Part shown: positions 1 to 12,387 of the stretch, in pieces
Layout of the letters: each line of letters begins with the position of its first letter
Position numbering within the stretch: the first letter of the stretch is position 1
NCBI GenBank assembly: GCA_001910725.1
Contig: MJGA01000008.1
Location: 372,001-436,000 of the forward strand
Reading direction: 5' to 3'
DNA: 64,000 nt
Source of the DNA: Phanerodontia chrysosporium
Lineage: Eukaryota > Basidiomycota > Agaricomycetes > Polyporales > Phanerochaetaceae
Position numbers and translations under genes: made by a program
Notes under the pieces: model-generated
The model's database searches: none
What the model saw: only the letters and a program-made list of their open reading frames with translations
Told to the model about the DNA's origin: nothing

Positions 1-2367
1 GGCATCCATTAGGCGTTCCCATACTCAAGGTTGCTGATTTCGGCTTCGCACGCTCACTAGGGGAGAAGATGATGGCGGAGACATTGTGTGGCTCTCCGTG
101 AGTGTTATCCTCTGCTCTTCCTTGTAAGCAAGCTCATCGCCTCCAGGTTATATATGGCACCGGAGATCCTGCGCTATGAGAAGTACGACGCGAAAGCCGA
201 CCTATGGTCTGTCGGCGCGGTGCTATACGAGATGGCAGTCGGACGTCCTCCCTACCGCGCGCAGAACCATATAGAACTCCTCAAGAAGATAGAGAACTCA
301 AGAGGCATCATCTTTCCTGACGAGGACCCTCAAGCCGTCGCTCGTGCAGCGGAACGCGGCGAGACAATCACTCCGGTACCACCTGACGTGAAGAAGCTTA
401 TGCGCGGCTTGCTCAAGCGACTCCCTGCAGAGCGACTGACTTTCGAGGAGTTTTTCGGAAGCACTGCGATGGAGAAGTCCAAATTCCCGAGGCCTACACG
501 AGATGCCCCACCGCCTCCCGTGGAGGAGTGTGAAGCACCTGCTTCGCCACATGAGATTCCTGAGCATCACCGGATAATACCGCCGGAGGTCTTGGACCCG
601 AAGGCTATGATACCACCCAGCAAGTTTACTTTTCGGAGGAGAGAATCAGGTATGGGCGAGAGGTGAATAATCTGCCATCGGTTGTGTCTCGAGTTGTACT
701 GATCGGTCTCTTTTGCAGTTCGTCTCCACACCCGTCACGAGATAGTCGCCAATCGCCCGCACAAAGCCCTCCGCCGCGCCCACAGCCATTACCAGCAGAG
801 GGTTCAGACATTCCTGGAGAAACCGAAGAGGATGGCTTGCTCAGGCGGGAATATGTGCTGGTTGACGACCGGAATGCCGTTGAAGTACATCGTGCCTACG
901 ATGGTCAGTCGTTTTGCCTGCTACGCGTCGTATACGCTGACCTCGATATTTGCAGAGATCCAGTCGGCTCGCAAACGGCCTCTTCGGGACAGGAAGTCTC
1001 CGCAGTCCCCGGCAGACGACGTGCAGCCGGCGCCGTTCCCAACTTACGGATCAACTGACTCACCGTCACCAATCAGCTTCCCACCGCCACCGAACCCAAA
1101 TGCCCCGCCTTCCTCTGGCTCGCCTTCCAGTCTCGGCGCCCGCACGAACGCCTTGACTCGTGCTCTCAACGCTGCCTCGAAGAAGCTGTTCGGGGCCTCT
1201 ACCTCGCCGCGGAATTCTGGTCATTATCGCGACTACACGTCCTCATCACCGCGCAGGCAGCAGATCATCTCATCGCGTGGCGCAGGCCTCGGACTCGATA
1301 TCGAAGGAATGCGCGATCCCCAGGAAGATGCGCTTTTGGAGTCGCTCGAGGAGCTGGCACAGAAGACGGAAGTGCTGACTCGCTGGGCCGACGAGATGTA
1401 CGAGTATGTGAAGCGGATACCTCAGAGTACGTTCTACAAATCTCTACCCTACGTCGAAGTGCTAACACGACGCTTCAGAGCCACTGCCCGATCCCGAGAA
1501 GTTCGAACGCCGTGAAGGCGAGAACGAGAAGCACGCCGCTCGTAGGAAGAACGCGGATTACCAGGCGCAATACAACGCTGTTACTTGTGTGGCGGTGTAC
1601 ATGCTCCTCATGTCGTTCTGCCAGAAGGGCATCGACCGGCTGCGCAACTACCATGAGCACATGCAGATGCGGGATCCGGACGGGGAATACGAGGTCAGCG
1701 AAGGCTTCGACGAAGGTCAGCTCTTGATCAGACGAAAGCTTCAGCTCAGCGACTCACAGGAATCTAGCGTTGACGTGGTTCAAGGACCAGTTCATCAAGT
1801 GCCATGACCGCGCAGCTTTGGTGAAGACTTGGTTGCCCGCACAGTACTCCGGCCCTCCGACCTTCCTCGACCAACTAGTGTACGATCGTGCTCTGCAATT
1901 AGTGAGATCCCCATCGGCAAGGGCTGGACCACATATACTGACATGCCATGCAGAGTCGAACTGCCGCTCGTAAAGAACTCTTGGATCAGGCAAATAGCCC
2001 CGACGAATGCGAGAAGCTTTATGAGGAGTCGCTGTGGTGCTTATATGCGCTGCAGGATGATCTCCTGCAAACCGACAACCCGTTCATGGAGGAGGACCGT
2101 ACCACTATCCAAACTTGTGAGCTCTTCCACAATCGCGATTGTAAAAATGAGAACTGAGCATTGTCAATAGGGATCAAACGAACCAAACTTCGCCTTGTCC
2201 GCTGTCGTGTCCGAATGGGCATGAACGACCGAGAGCGACTGAAGGATGCACGCATGGACAAGAATCTCGACGACGTTATGCATGATCCCGCGCCCTGGGA
2301 TATTGCACGCATCGATCCACCGCGGCGCGACACCGTGTCTCAGCCGTCATCGCTGCCCCGGTCATGA
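1..2367 (+). CDS. ATG1: Autophagy-initiating Ser/Thr kinase Atg1, 3' part (5' end outside the window)
   Basis: The window opens inside the kinase domain, at the DFG motif (VADFGFAR), followed by the activation segment CGSPLYMAPE and the rest of the C-lobe. Atg1 phosphorylates Atg13 and other Atg proteins to start autophagosome formation at the pre-autophagosomal site. I trace eight exons; introns are at about 98-146, 663-718, 904-955, 1427-1478, 1716-1767, 1902-1953 and 2117-2170, all GT-AG. Exons join in frame through [32 protein letters not shown] and [16 protein letters not shown]. These are typical of the Atg1 middle and the C-terminal tandem MIT-like domain that binds Atg13. The donor at 663, not the GT at 650, keeps the frame. 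The stop is TGA at 2365-2367. No frame problem was seen. The N-lobe and HRD loop lie outside the window. Confidence 0.93.
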
Positions 2368-2370
2368 TAC

Positions 2371-2422
2371 CCGCACTTCCAAGCCGCACTTCCAAGCCGC
2401 ACTTCCAAGCCGCACTTCCAAG
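2371..2422. repeat. 13-bp minisatellite, four perfect copies, just after the ATG1 stop
   Basis: The unit CCGCACTTCCAAG is repeated four times without a mismatch, then decays into CTGCAC. It begins 4 bases after the ATG1 stop codon, so it lies in the 3' UTR. A unit of 13 would break any reading frame if it were coding. Confidence 0.9.
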
Positions 2423-2951
2423 CTGCACATCTAGTCCTTTTTCATCACCAATTCCTTTCACATAGACGTGACTCTTCTACCATCGTACTCTGCTTCTCAC
2501 ACCACTTTCATCACACTGGCTCCCTGGATCGTAATCGGGCATAATGGACCACATACCAGTCCAATGTATATTCGATATCTAATATGTACAGGCTATGTAC
2601 CGTCTCGGCATCGTTCTTCCCCACGTATCATGTTCATCGCGTCCTTTCTATCATGTAATTTTATTGCTTAGCCCCGTTGCGTATGCTGTAATATAGGTTT
2701 CACTCGGAATCGTATCCAGTCCCCCTCATCGTTTCCCCGGCGCTTGTGACCTTTGAGCTTTACTTCCAGCCATGGACGATCTCCATGCTCTACATCCGGC
2801 TTGCGCTCCGCTTGCATCGAATACCTTGTAAGTGTCAAGATGACACATTAGCAGCATACGTTAAGTGTGGTCTAGCAGCTGCCGACTGTGCCGTCACGTC
2901 TCGACTAATCAAGCACCCACCAAAGCAAAGTCTCCTCTAGTTGCAAGAGTG

Positions 2952-4246
2952 ATGTCGGCCCCCGCACCAGGTCTCGCGCACTTCCTCGCGAACTCAAAGA
3001 AGGGCTATCTGCAGGACGTCAAGGATGGAAAAGGAAGGATTGGACAGTAGTCATGGGGAACGAGGCCGGTGGTAAGCCTGACTGCTCCGCGCTCAGCGTG
3101 AAGTGCTGATTACCTGCAGACCTGGACTCGCTCGCCAGTGCCGTGGCCTATGCCTGGTACCGAAGTGCTATCCAAAATGACACGGCCATACCTCTCGTCC
3201 AGACCCCTCGCCCGGATTTGTCTCTCCGCGCCGAGAACCTCTATGCTCTCGAGCTCGCAGGCTTGAGCGCGTCCACGCAGGACCTACTGTGCATCGATGA
3301 CATTCCTTCATCTGCGGCATTCCCTTCCATCAAATTTGCTCTTGTGGATCACAACCGCCTGCAGTACCGTTTCGTAGATGGCAACCCCGAGGCTCGCGTC
3401 GTCGCCATCCTTGACCATCATGAGGACGAAGGGCACCATACAGACGCCGATCCCCGCGTCATCGTCGTGCCCACCGGCAGCGCCGCGTCCCTTGTCGCAC
3501 GACTGCTCTCAGAGACGTGTCCTGAGGCTGTCCCGAAGGAAGTCGCTACCCTACTCCTCTGCGCCATCTTGGTCGATACGAACGGGCTGAAGCCGGGCGG
3601 CAAGGCCGAGAATATCGACCGCGAGGCGGCGGCGTTCCTCACGCCGAAGTCCTTGCTCTCCTCACCAGACCGCGTATCCGCCACTGATCTACATGAAGAC
3701 ACGCGTCTGCAAGAACTCTCAGCTACGCTGCACTCGAAGAAGGGAGATGTCTCGCATCTCGGCACCCGAGACCTCCTTCGTCGGGACTACAAAGAATACG
3801 CTTTCACGCCGTCCTGGCTCTCGAGCAAGACGATAGCCGTAGGGCTATCGTCTGTTCCTGTCGGGCTGCACCCGTGGATATCGAAAGACGGCTCGTTTTG
3901 GGCTTCTACCGAGCAGTGGATGGCGGACCGCAATCTCGCCGCGCTCGGGATTCTGACGTCATTCCGGGACGAGAAGAAGCTCAACAAACATGGCAAGCCG
4001 AAACATCGTCGCGAACAGCTCTGGGTCGTCCGCGAAGATGTCGACGATCTCACCGACCGCCTGTTCAAGGGCCTCAAGCACGCGGAGGAGCTAGACTTGA
4101 AGAAGAGGTCCCTGGCAGAGGACTACCACACCGAGGCGCCATCGTCGTTTGCACATAGGTACCGAGCTCAAGTATGGGAGCAAGGCAACAACGACGCTAC
4201 GCGCAAAGTGACTGCTCCCCTTGTCAAGCGGATCATAGAGGAATAG
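2952..4246 (+). CDS. PPX1: Exopolyphosphatase, DHH/DHHA2 family (Ppx1 type), frame disturbed near the N-terminus
   Basis: Predicted to release terminal phosphate from inorganic polyphosphate in the cytosol. Visible family motifs are GNEAGDLDSLASA (motif I, metal binding), LVDHN, the DHH signature in ILDHHEDEGHH, and a C-terminal DHHA2 domain ending near LVKRIIEE. One clear intron is 3072-3119. Upstream, the ATG at 2952 opens a Ppx1-like N-terminus (LAHFLANSKKGYLQDV), but this frame hits a stop at 3048. The conserved WTVVMGNEAG lies in the frame one base earlier. Either one base is missing around 3020-3040, or a 44-base intron (2971-3014) is removed, which also restores the frame but discards the family-like segment. 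I favour a missing base. The identity is secure; the first about 30 residues are not. Confidence 0.88.
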
Positions 4247-4943
4247 GAAAGTCGAGGATTGTATGCGCGCCTGTGCACGTTCCGATCTCGTTTCATGTAA
4301 TTTAACTGTCCAATCTGTCGGAACGAAAGATATAGTGAGTTTCTCGAGCCAGTCTTCTGTGTGGGTGTAGCTGACGACTCCCAGGTCTTGCCAATCATTA
4401 ACATGCCTTACCCGAATGGATGTCGGTGGCGGTCCCGGCCCTGACAATCGCTGATCGGTAGCATATGCTGCCGCAGTTGGCAGTGCGCGTCTTCGCTCCA
4501 CCGCTAGCCAAAAATATGTCTAGCTATGCCGACAGTACGCATTGCCCCTCACAGACATTTGCAAGCTCCAGGTTTCACATGTTTGAGTCGAAATACGTAT
4601 TCAGCCGCCTTGCAGGTGCAGTGCGCGCCATCGGCCGCAGTTTCGCTGGCAGGTAAGTGGTGTTTGTCCCTGCCGACCGCAGAAACTCCGCTTTGACCGG
4701 TTGATTTCGTGCCAGAGAATCCGTGCAACTAAGCTTTACGGGAGCTCGGGTGGCGCACTACGTGTCTCGTTAGACTACGGCGCGACGTTCGGTCATCTGC
4801 GGGGCCCTCGGAGGCAGTGGCTTCCATCCCTATAGTCACGATCGGCCAACTCACGGACGTTTGCCAGCTGCGGAGTGTTGATTAGAATAAAGGATGGCCG
4901 TACTACAAGATTGTACGTCTGCCGGACCTCCTAGACTCCCACC
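4247..4943. other. Intergenic, no gene seen
   Basis: This holds the 3' flank of PPX1 and the promoter region of the aspartic protease. The short open frame at 4465-4656 has no recognisable similarity or splice context. I see nothing else to annotate. Confidence 0.5.
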
Positions 4944-7035
4944 ATGCTGCCGCCAGAGCTCCTCGTCCTTGCGTTCTGCGCTTCTGTAAGTCATGCCGTC
5001 AAGGTCCCACTTCAGCGCCGCACCCTAGCTCGCGCGCATCCTGTTGACGTATCGGCATTGTGCGATTGGGAGGACGATCCTTTCGCGTTCACTACTCTTG
5101 ACGGGCTGGCGTACACTGGGACTATACACCTTGGGGACACATCCTTTAATGTGCGTATGGGGTCACGTCAATTGTCGCTTAGGATGTATAGCTGAGCTTC
5201 TATAGGTGCAATTGGATACAGGGTCCAGCGACCTGTGGCTGGACACGGCAAACAGGACACTAAATAACCTTACGAATACAGGGCATAATGCGTCTATATT
5301 ATACGAGTGCGTCAGTTCATGCCATCGTTTACAACTGCTGATTTGCGTCCATGCATGTAGAAGCTTAGTGGGGTGTCCGGAGGTGTCGACATCGTAAATT
5401 TGACATTCGGAAGATACACCTTTCCACAAGCATTCAGTAAGTCGATCGACATGTGAATGCACTAGCCCTTTGCTGAGCAGCGAGAGAAGTTAACGCACCG
5501 AACTCGAATGCCACAAACGGCGGGCAGATTGACGGGGTACTTGGGCTCGGAGCGTATGTATACGGTGTTCAACTGCGTGATCCAATATCTCATGAGATAC
5601 TAGCCCCATTCCGTCCGAGATACGAACAGAGCTAGGACCGTCTGCTCACAACGGGGCAAGCTTCATTACCAACGTGAGTGCCACGCCCTCCTTTCTCCTG
5701 TCGATGATAGACTTAGACTATATCGTAGCTCTTCCAACATTACCCGACGTTCCCAATTTCCTCACATTTCTTCTCGAACGAAGTAGTGTCGGAGAGTCAG
5801 ACGGTGGCGTGTTCACAATAGGTGCAGCACCCGCTCAAAGACCCCACGTGCATTGCTGATAAACTCGCTCCTCAGGTGAACTAGTCCCCAAGCTCGAAAG
5901 CGTCGTAGACGAACCGCCGTTGCCTGCGATAACGGACTACGGATGGGCGACACTCGTCGACGCTGTCATCATCAACGGTGTCACGCATTCTGGAAACGCG
6001 TTTCCGTGAGCAGCGCTTCCTTTCGTGTGTAAATCTACATTGACACCGGTATTGTAGATTCTCTATGGCGAGATTTTTCGGCAACCCGAATCAAACCGTT
6101 GCTGTCCTCGACACCGGGACATCTACCTGTGGGTATCTGAGCATATCCACTCCAAGATGCAGATCGCTGATCAATTTGTAGCCACTGCACCGCCCCAGTA
6201 CGTAGATGCGATGTACAAACACTTGCCCGGTGCACGTTTCGACAGCGTGGGACTCCGATACCATGTGCCGTGCGACACAAAATTGAACGTCTCCGTCGTC
6301 TTCGCCGGGTATGTCAATGTATGCTTAAACGCGAACTCGACAACTTATATTGCTTTAGAGGGCGTACATATCCAATGCACCCTATCGATTTGGTCGTCCC
6401 AGACTACATCAGCAATGGCTCGCTAGTATGTGCTGGAGCGTTTGAATATGAGGCGAACAACACTGGTGTCGGTAAGTTTAATACACCGTTATGCATCGCC
6501 GGCAGACGCTCATCCCATCACAAGACTTCCTCTTAGGCGACAGCTTTTTGCGTAACGTGTACTCCCTCTTCGACTTCGGACGATGGACGACGCCCAGCGC
6601 GACAGACCCTCACATGAAACTGCTCAGCGTACGCCCAGCCTTTTCTGTCGCTCGCGTCCCTAACTCAATCATTGCTAGCTGACTGACCCGGAGACAGCCT
6701 GGGCAGAATTTGACACGCTCAATGCAGCGCGAAGCGAGCTGTTCATGCAATGGAACGCGGAAAACGCCAGCGGGACAGGGCCTGTACCGGGCCTGCCGCT
6801 GCGCTGCACTACACGCAACTCGTCGCTAGGGCTGGATGCTGTGCTCTTGCCAGCAACTGTCTCGGCGGTGCTATCCCGGGTGTCGCTGCTGTATATCATG
6901 GAGCTCTGGCTCTGCAGCGGGGCGGTGATCTCCCTCTGCTTCCTTGGCATCGTGGCCCTGCAGTGGTGCAAGAGGCGCTCAGATGGGTACCAGTTGTTGC
7001 GACAAGACGGCGTCCGAGCGCACGATTTCGCGTGA
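4944..7035 (+). CDS. Pepsin-like aspartic protease (A1 family) with signal peptide and C-terminal transmembrane anchor
   Basis: An ER signal peptide (MLPPELLVLAFCASVSHA) precedes a pepsin fold with both catalytic motifs: DTGSSDLWL (first Asp, right after the intron 5151-5205) and LDTGTST (second Asp, near 6108-6122). Between them are GGQIDGVLGLG and a GVFTIGE segment typical of the family. The gene has many short introns; donors GTGCGT, GTCAGT and GTAAGT are seen. The last exon ends with a hydrophobic span (about 6880-6960, MELWLCSGAVISLCFLGIV) followed by a basic tail QWCKRRSDGYQLL. The enzyme is therefore probably held in the plasma membrane or wall with the catalytic domain outside, like yapsins but with a TM helix instead of a GPI signal (inference). 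Several exon borders are approximate. Confidence 0.82.
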
Positions 7036-10035
7036 AGGAGGGTTGGAAGCGTGTATACAGTCGGTTTGACATGCACACTCATTGCGTCTTTGTTATTATC
7101 TCTGAGGCATGAGATCCATTCGGCCACCATGGACCAGCTCTGGGAGCTTCTACTCTCACGCCCTGTAACAAGTCTATCAGCAATTGTACATCGTATTAAC
7201 GGCATAGACACTCACTGCAGTGAGTACTTTCAGCTAAGACAGTGATTGGATAGGCTCTGCGCATATAGGGCATTGGGGCTCCGGAGGGGAGCAGGAGCTG
7301 CGACGGGGGAGGCAACGACGACCGCAGCCATCAACATGAGAGCGAGCTGAGCGAGCCTGGGGAAGTGCATGAAGACCGAACTTTGAGGTGACCAGGGTAA
7401 GTAGTTCTGCGCATCTGTCCTGCTTTGCCGTCTCTTATGCGTTTAGTAGCACCCAGCGTTTCTCCGGCTCTCCGACAAACACTCTTATCGTATCGTGTAG
7501 ACAATGCTGGTGATGGTCACAGGTTGCGGCTTCGTTGTATGAATGTGGTCTGAAATGCGGTACGTGTCTCTTGATTTCATCTATGTTAACACCTACATTC
7601 CCATGGTGCTAGTATCAGGCTAACGGCTTTTGTCGACGCTACGACAAGCAGCCAATCAAGGGGCACAGTTGGCTCGCGATGTGCGATAGCTATACTCGCT
7701 GTTTGCTTATCACCCCTTCAAGTGCATGAATGGTCGCGTTCACTGTCTCACGGATCGCCGTACGCCGTTGAGTCTATATACGGCATGGAGGTATCATGGG
7801 ACGCTCTTGACCCGTCTCATTTGCCTTATCGTCGTCTGTTGAACTTAGGATTATGATAGGAAATGAATGGGTACTCGTGTCTGCCTGAGCCACAGCGCAA
7901 CTGACCGTCCAGCGTAGGCTGCATCGGGCGCTCCCGAGTTGTTCGAAGCGACCGGGCAGTAGAGCGCGGCCAAGGATGTGGGACCGCGCGAGGAACCACC
8001 TAGCATATGTACGCGGATGGTCTAATGTCTTCTGCCTGGTTCACAGTGCAAGAGTCAGAAGTGCAGCGGGCTCGAACTGCGGTGCGGGCGCTTCTGTTCA
8101 GCCAAAACAGGCAGCCATTCAAGTTTACTAGCGGGCCGCGCAGCATCGAACGACGATGTAGTCCAAGAATGGTCTTTCAACCATGTGTCCCTGTTAACTC
8201 TCGTGTCAGTGCAAAGGTATGTGTTATCATCTGATGCAGGTTCTGTTTGGAGTAACCCTTGTAACGTCGACAGAACTTGAGTTTTCAGTGGGATTTCGTA
8301 TCCTCGAGCTCCGCGAGCTCCTCGCGCACTTTTCATGCTAGCTCCTTTCGAAAAATGTTTCAAGTCTGCCAAGACTGCAATATTTACAGGCCGCAAGGTG
8401 AGGAATCAGAAAAGCGGGCGGTTCTCATCTTGGTACCGTCACGGTCCTGGCGTGGACCCTTCCCTGACCCTGGCAGGAATGGCGCTCCTTCTGCAAATGC
8501 GCCTTCTTTCATCGGCCTGCTATCCAAGGTTCCATGTTAGTAGACTGTCCTATTCGCAGACGTTGCGTGTATTGACAGATTCTGGTGTTTTTGACGATTG
8601 CCAGTGCGCGACCACATGGACCCTCCGGGAACCTCATTTCGTCTCGTAGAGCGCATCACATAAGATATCCCGAACGATTCTTGAAGGCTTTCAGTACGTC
8701 ATCACCGGCTCTCTCCTCTTTCGATTCCTTATGTGTTGCTCCGCTAGCCTACGTGGATCCACGCGCGTACCCCTATCTCGGTCCCGACCTGACGGCGGGT
8801 GCAAACTACCATTATGTAGGGCGGGTCTATGGCGTGCCTGAATCCGGGTACAGCCTCACACACACGCCGACTCGGAAGCACGGGCTACAGTGTACACAAC
8901 ATTGCTGTGGAGAGCGACGGGCAAATAACAGGCCCGCATTGCACCAGGATATGTCTACGTCGTCGTTTGCCCTATCTCCACAGCTGAATGAACTTGCGGG
9001 CTGACCAATCTGTAGAGACCGACACCTTGAAGGCGGGCATGATTGCCGTGTCCGCATATCGGGGTGCAACAAGCCTCACCTAGCCTATGCTAAGTAATGC
9101 AGGCGAGCCTGCAGGGGGCTTTCTGGCTCGCATTGTTCGCTACCGCGGCGCTGATTCCCCAGGTGCGCTCTACAATGGCTCAGCACTGCGGACTAACTTT
9201 GAGCGCAGAGTCCTTGGATAGTATCCACTAGATATCCTCTGATTAACGTGGGATTAGCAATATAGACGCTGCATCGCTGACCATAGTCCACACGTGAAAG
9301 CATCCACGAAGGGCCTTGCGAAAACCTCGGTCATAGAACGTCAATCGCGTCTTTTGCGCTCCCTAACGCCATGTGGCTACGAAGGACTCTTTGCCAAGCA
9401 GGAAGGTCGTGTAAATGTTACCGTTCTATATCACTGACGTTGTCAAGGGTTTTAGTGCTGCGCACCGACTACGGAACTGTAAAATATCATTTGCTTCCAC
9501 CTCATATTGTCACTCCTTCTCCAGGAGGAGTGGATCCTCCCGCATTTGAGGTAGAAGATAAACACAGGTGACCGAGAAAAACAATACGCAAGCATCTGCT
9601 ACCCTCTACGAACAGTACATGACATAAGGTACAATTTTACTCTTCCCACGATAGATCAACTGCCGCGCTGTGCCCGCGCTCGCAACGATGTATCTTCGGT
9701 GAGGGACGTTTGGGCGCTTGTATGACACAGAGTGCTGACGTGCAAGGTTCGGGCAGCGACTTTGCATTGACGGTCTCGCAAGCGGCGCATGGTAAGCTGT
9801 ACGGCCCCTCCTCTCGCGCACCCAGAGATCGCTGTTGCCGCCAGTACGCGTAATGGCATCTCGTCCTGACGAGCTCTCGGTTCCTGGAGCGTACTGCGGG
9901 TCCAGCTACGATCACCTCGGCCAGCCGAACTTGCGCATATGTCCTCATAGCAGGATGGCAAGAGTTCCCGCACCAGTACATATAGCGCAGACGCGTGCAG
10001 CGGAGTAACCCATCATCCCACCAACCTCCTCAGCA
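7036..10035. other. 3-kb stretch without a confident gene; possible decayed coding remnants
   Basis: No long frame or recognisable domain occurs here. From about 8270 to 9420 there are short plus-strand runs that read like protein (for example GRKVRNQKSGRFSSW near 8400, EPAGGFLARIVRYRGAD near 9105-9155 and GYEGLFAKQEGRVNVTV near 9380-9430). They sit in different frames and are split by stops. This could be an eroded gene or an intron-rich gene I cannot assemble; I do not recognise it. The last 400 bases should include the promoter of the MFS gene. Confidence 0.35.
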
Positions 10036-11987
10036 ATGTCCAGCACCGACACACTCGCAGTGCCGCAGCAGCCATCCGGCGCCGCACGCAAGGGCTCCGC
10101 GTTCTGGCTCACGTTCCTCGCACTCATCACCTCGACGTTCCTGAGCGCACTCGACATGACCTCCGTTGGCACTGCGCTTCCGACAATTACGGCAGATCTG
10201 CACGGCGGCGACGACTACTCGTGGGTCGGCTCCGCGTACGCGCTCTCGAGCACCGCCGTGCTCCCGCTCTCTGGCGCACTCGCAGACATCTTCGGGCGGC
10301 GTCCCGTGATGCTTGGCGCGGTCCTCTTCTTCGCGATCGGAAGCGCTCTGTCCGGCTCCTCGCAGAACATGAACATGCTTATTGCCGCACGCAGTGAGTC
10401 TTGCCCAAGGTTTTGTAAAGTGGAGCGCTGACAGGGTACTGTAGCTGTTCAAGGCATCGGAGGTGGCTCTATTATCAATCTCACGGAGATCATCACGTCA
10501 GACCTAGTTCCTCTCGCGGAGCGGGGACTCTACCAGGGCTTGATTGGCCTCACTTGGGCTCTTGCATGCGGCGTGGGCCCTCCGGTTGTAAGTCTGAAGC
10601 AGTTACTGCATTGTCCACGATAATAATCTTGCACTACAGGGAGGTGCCTTCGCTAGTAGCGCATCTTGGCGATGGTTATTCTGTGAGTGGCAAAACATTC
10701 ATGCGGTGACTTTTCTAACATCTCTGTTTCCAGATATGAACCTGCCGCTCGCTGGTATCGCACTTGTGCTCGTCTGGTTCTTCCTGAGAGTACGCGCACC
10801 TGAAGGCTCTGTACGCGAGAAGTTTTCTAGGATTGACTGGACGTAAGTACACCAGCTACTCGGTGCCAGAAACTGGCTGACATCTCCACCTTAGTGGCAA
10901 CGCAATCATTGTCGCTGGAACCACGCTCGCAATCGTTGGACTCACATTCGGCGGCATCCGCTTCCCCTGGAATTCCGCACAAGTGCTCGCGCCCCTTATT
11001 ATCGGCCTCGCCCTCGTCGCAGCGTTCCTCGTATATGAGGCGAAGGTTCCGAAAGAGCCCACCATTCCCTGGGAAGTCCTCAACAACCGCGTCACCTTCA
11101 GCGCGTACCTCGGCACCTTTGTGCACGGCGTCACCTCCATGGCTATCATCTGTGAGTCTAAAGTCTGCCAAACATACCTCGCGTGGCTGACAGCACGTCC
11201 AGACTACCTCCCGGTCTACTTTCAAGCCGTCCTCGGCTCGTCCGCCATCCGCTCCGGCGTGCAGACGCTCCCCACGGCGCTCGTCATATCGGCATTCGCG
11301 CTTGCCTGCGGTATCTCTGTGCAAATATTCCAGAGGTACATGCCGGTGAACGTCCTCGGCTGGGTCCTCATGATCATCGGCTTTGGAATCGCCACGCTTC
11401 TGAAAGCGGGTGCCTCCACGGCGCAGTGGGTTGGCTTCCAGGTTATCGTCTCTGCCGGGATTGGCCTTCTCGTACGTCTTTATCAACCCTCTGAGTGAGT
11501 CCCCGGGCTGACAGGCATCGCACAGTTTCCCGCACCGGTGTTCCCCATCCTCGCACCGCTGCCCGTCGAGCGCACAGCGTCCGCACTCGCCTTCTTCGCC
11601 TTCGTGCGCTCCTTCGCACAGACGTGGGGCATCACGATTGCGTCGACGGTGCTGCAGAACGAGCTCAAGAAGCAGCTTCCGGCTGCGTTCGTCGCGCAGT
11701 TCCCCGGCGGGGTCGAGATCGCGTACGCCGCAATCCCCGTCGTCGGCACGCTCCCCGAGCCGCTGCGCTCGCAGGTGCGCGTCGCGTTCGCGGACAGCAT
11801 CGACGTCATCTGGAAGGTCATGATCGGCGTTGCAGGCGCCGGCCTACTCTCCGTGCTCCTCATGAAGGAGGTCCCGATGCACACAGAAAAGGACGACACC
11901 TATGGCCTGAGCGTAGGACAGCAGGCTGTGGTGGATGAAGAGAAGGGTGCTGCGCCATCACGACTCGAGTCTGAGGCGAAGGCATAG
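10036..11987 (+). CDS. Major facilitator superfamily multidrug exporter, DHA2-like (14-TM type)
   Basis: A plasma-membrane proton-coupled exporter by family. The N-terminus carries TM1 (WLTFLALITSTFLSALDMT, with the D of motif D1), then WVGSAYALSSTAVLPLSG and motif A (GALADIFGRRPVML). RTVQGIGGGSIINL and the motif-C-like GLTWALACGVGPPVGG follow across introns. C-terminal helices include GWVLMIIGFGIATLL, YYLPVYFQAVLGSSAI and FFAFVRSFAQTWGITIAST. Introns, all GT-AG: 10394-10444, then donors at GTAAGT (about 10587), GTGAGT (about 10683), GTAAGT (about 10842), GTGAGT (about 11153) and GTACGT (about 11472). All exons join in frame and the tail is hydrophilic. The substrate cannot be told from sequence. 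No biosynthetic cluster is adjacent. Confidence 0.92.
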
Positions 11988-12387
11988 AGTTAACGACTCA
12001 TTATTTAATGTTGACGATAGGGACGATGCACCCGAAGGACACGATTGGCTGACGACTCGTTATGACGCCTCTCTACTAGACCACTACGATACCTCTGCAT
12101 AATCCATCCCGTATGCGCATTGTGCAATGCTCGAGTCGAACTCAGCACGTGGTTTCAGACTACGAAGAGCGATGCGGATTCGTGTGATGTCATCGGCTAG
12201 CTATATACCGTGCCTTGGAGGAGAGAAGTCTCATGGCGCAAAGTTGCTGAGGGCCGCAAGCCGAACTCGGCCGACGAAGGATCAAACGCCACGATGTCAG
12301 CGTCTATCTTATCAGCAAAGCGTCTCCTTATCTGACCAGCAAACCAGAAATTACCTTCAACCACACACGCCTCTACTGGTGAATGCA

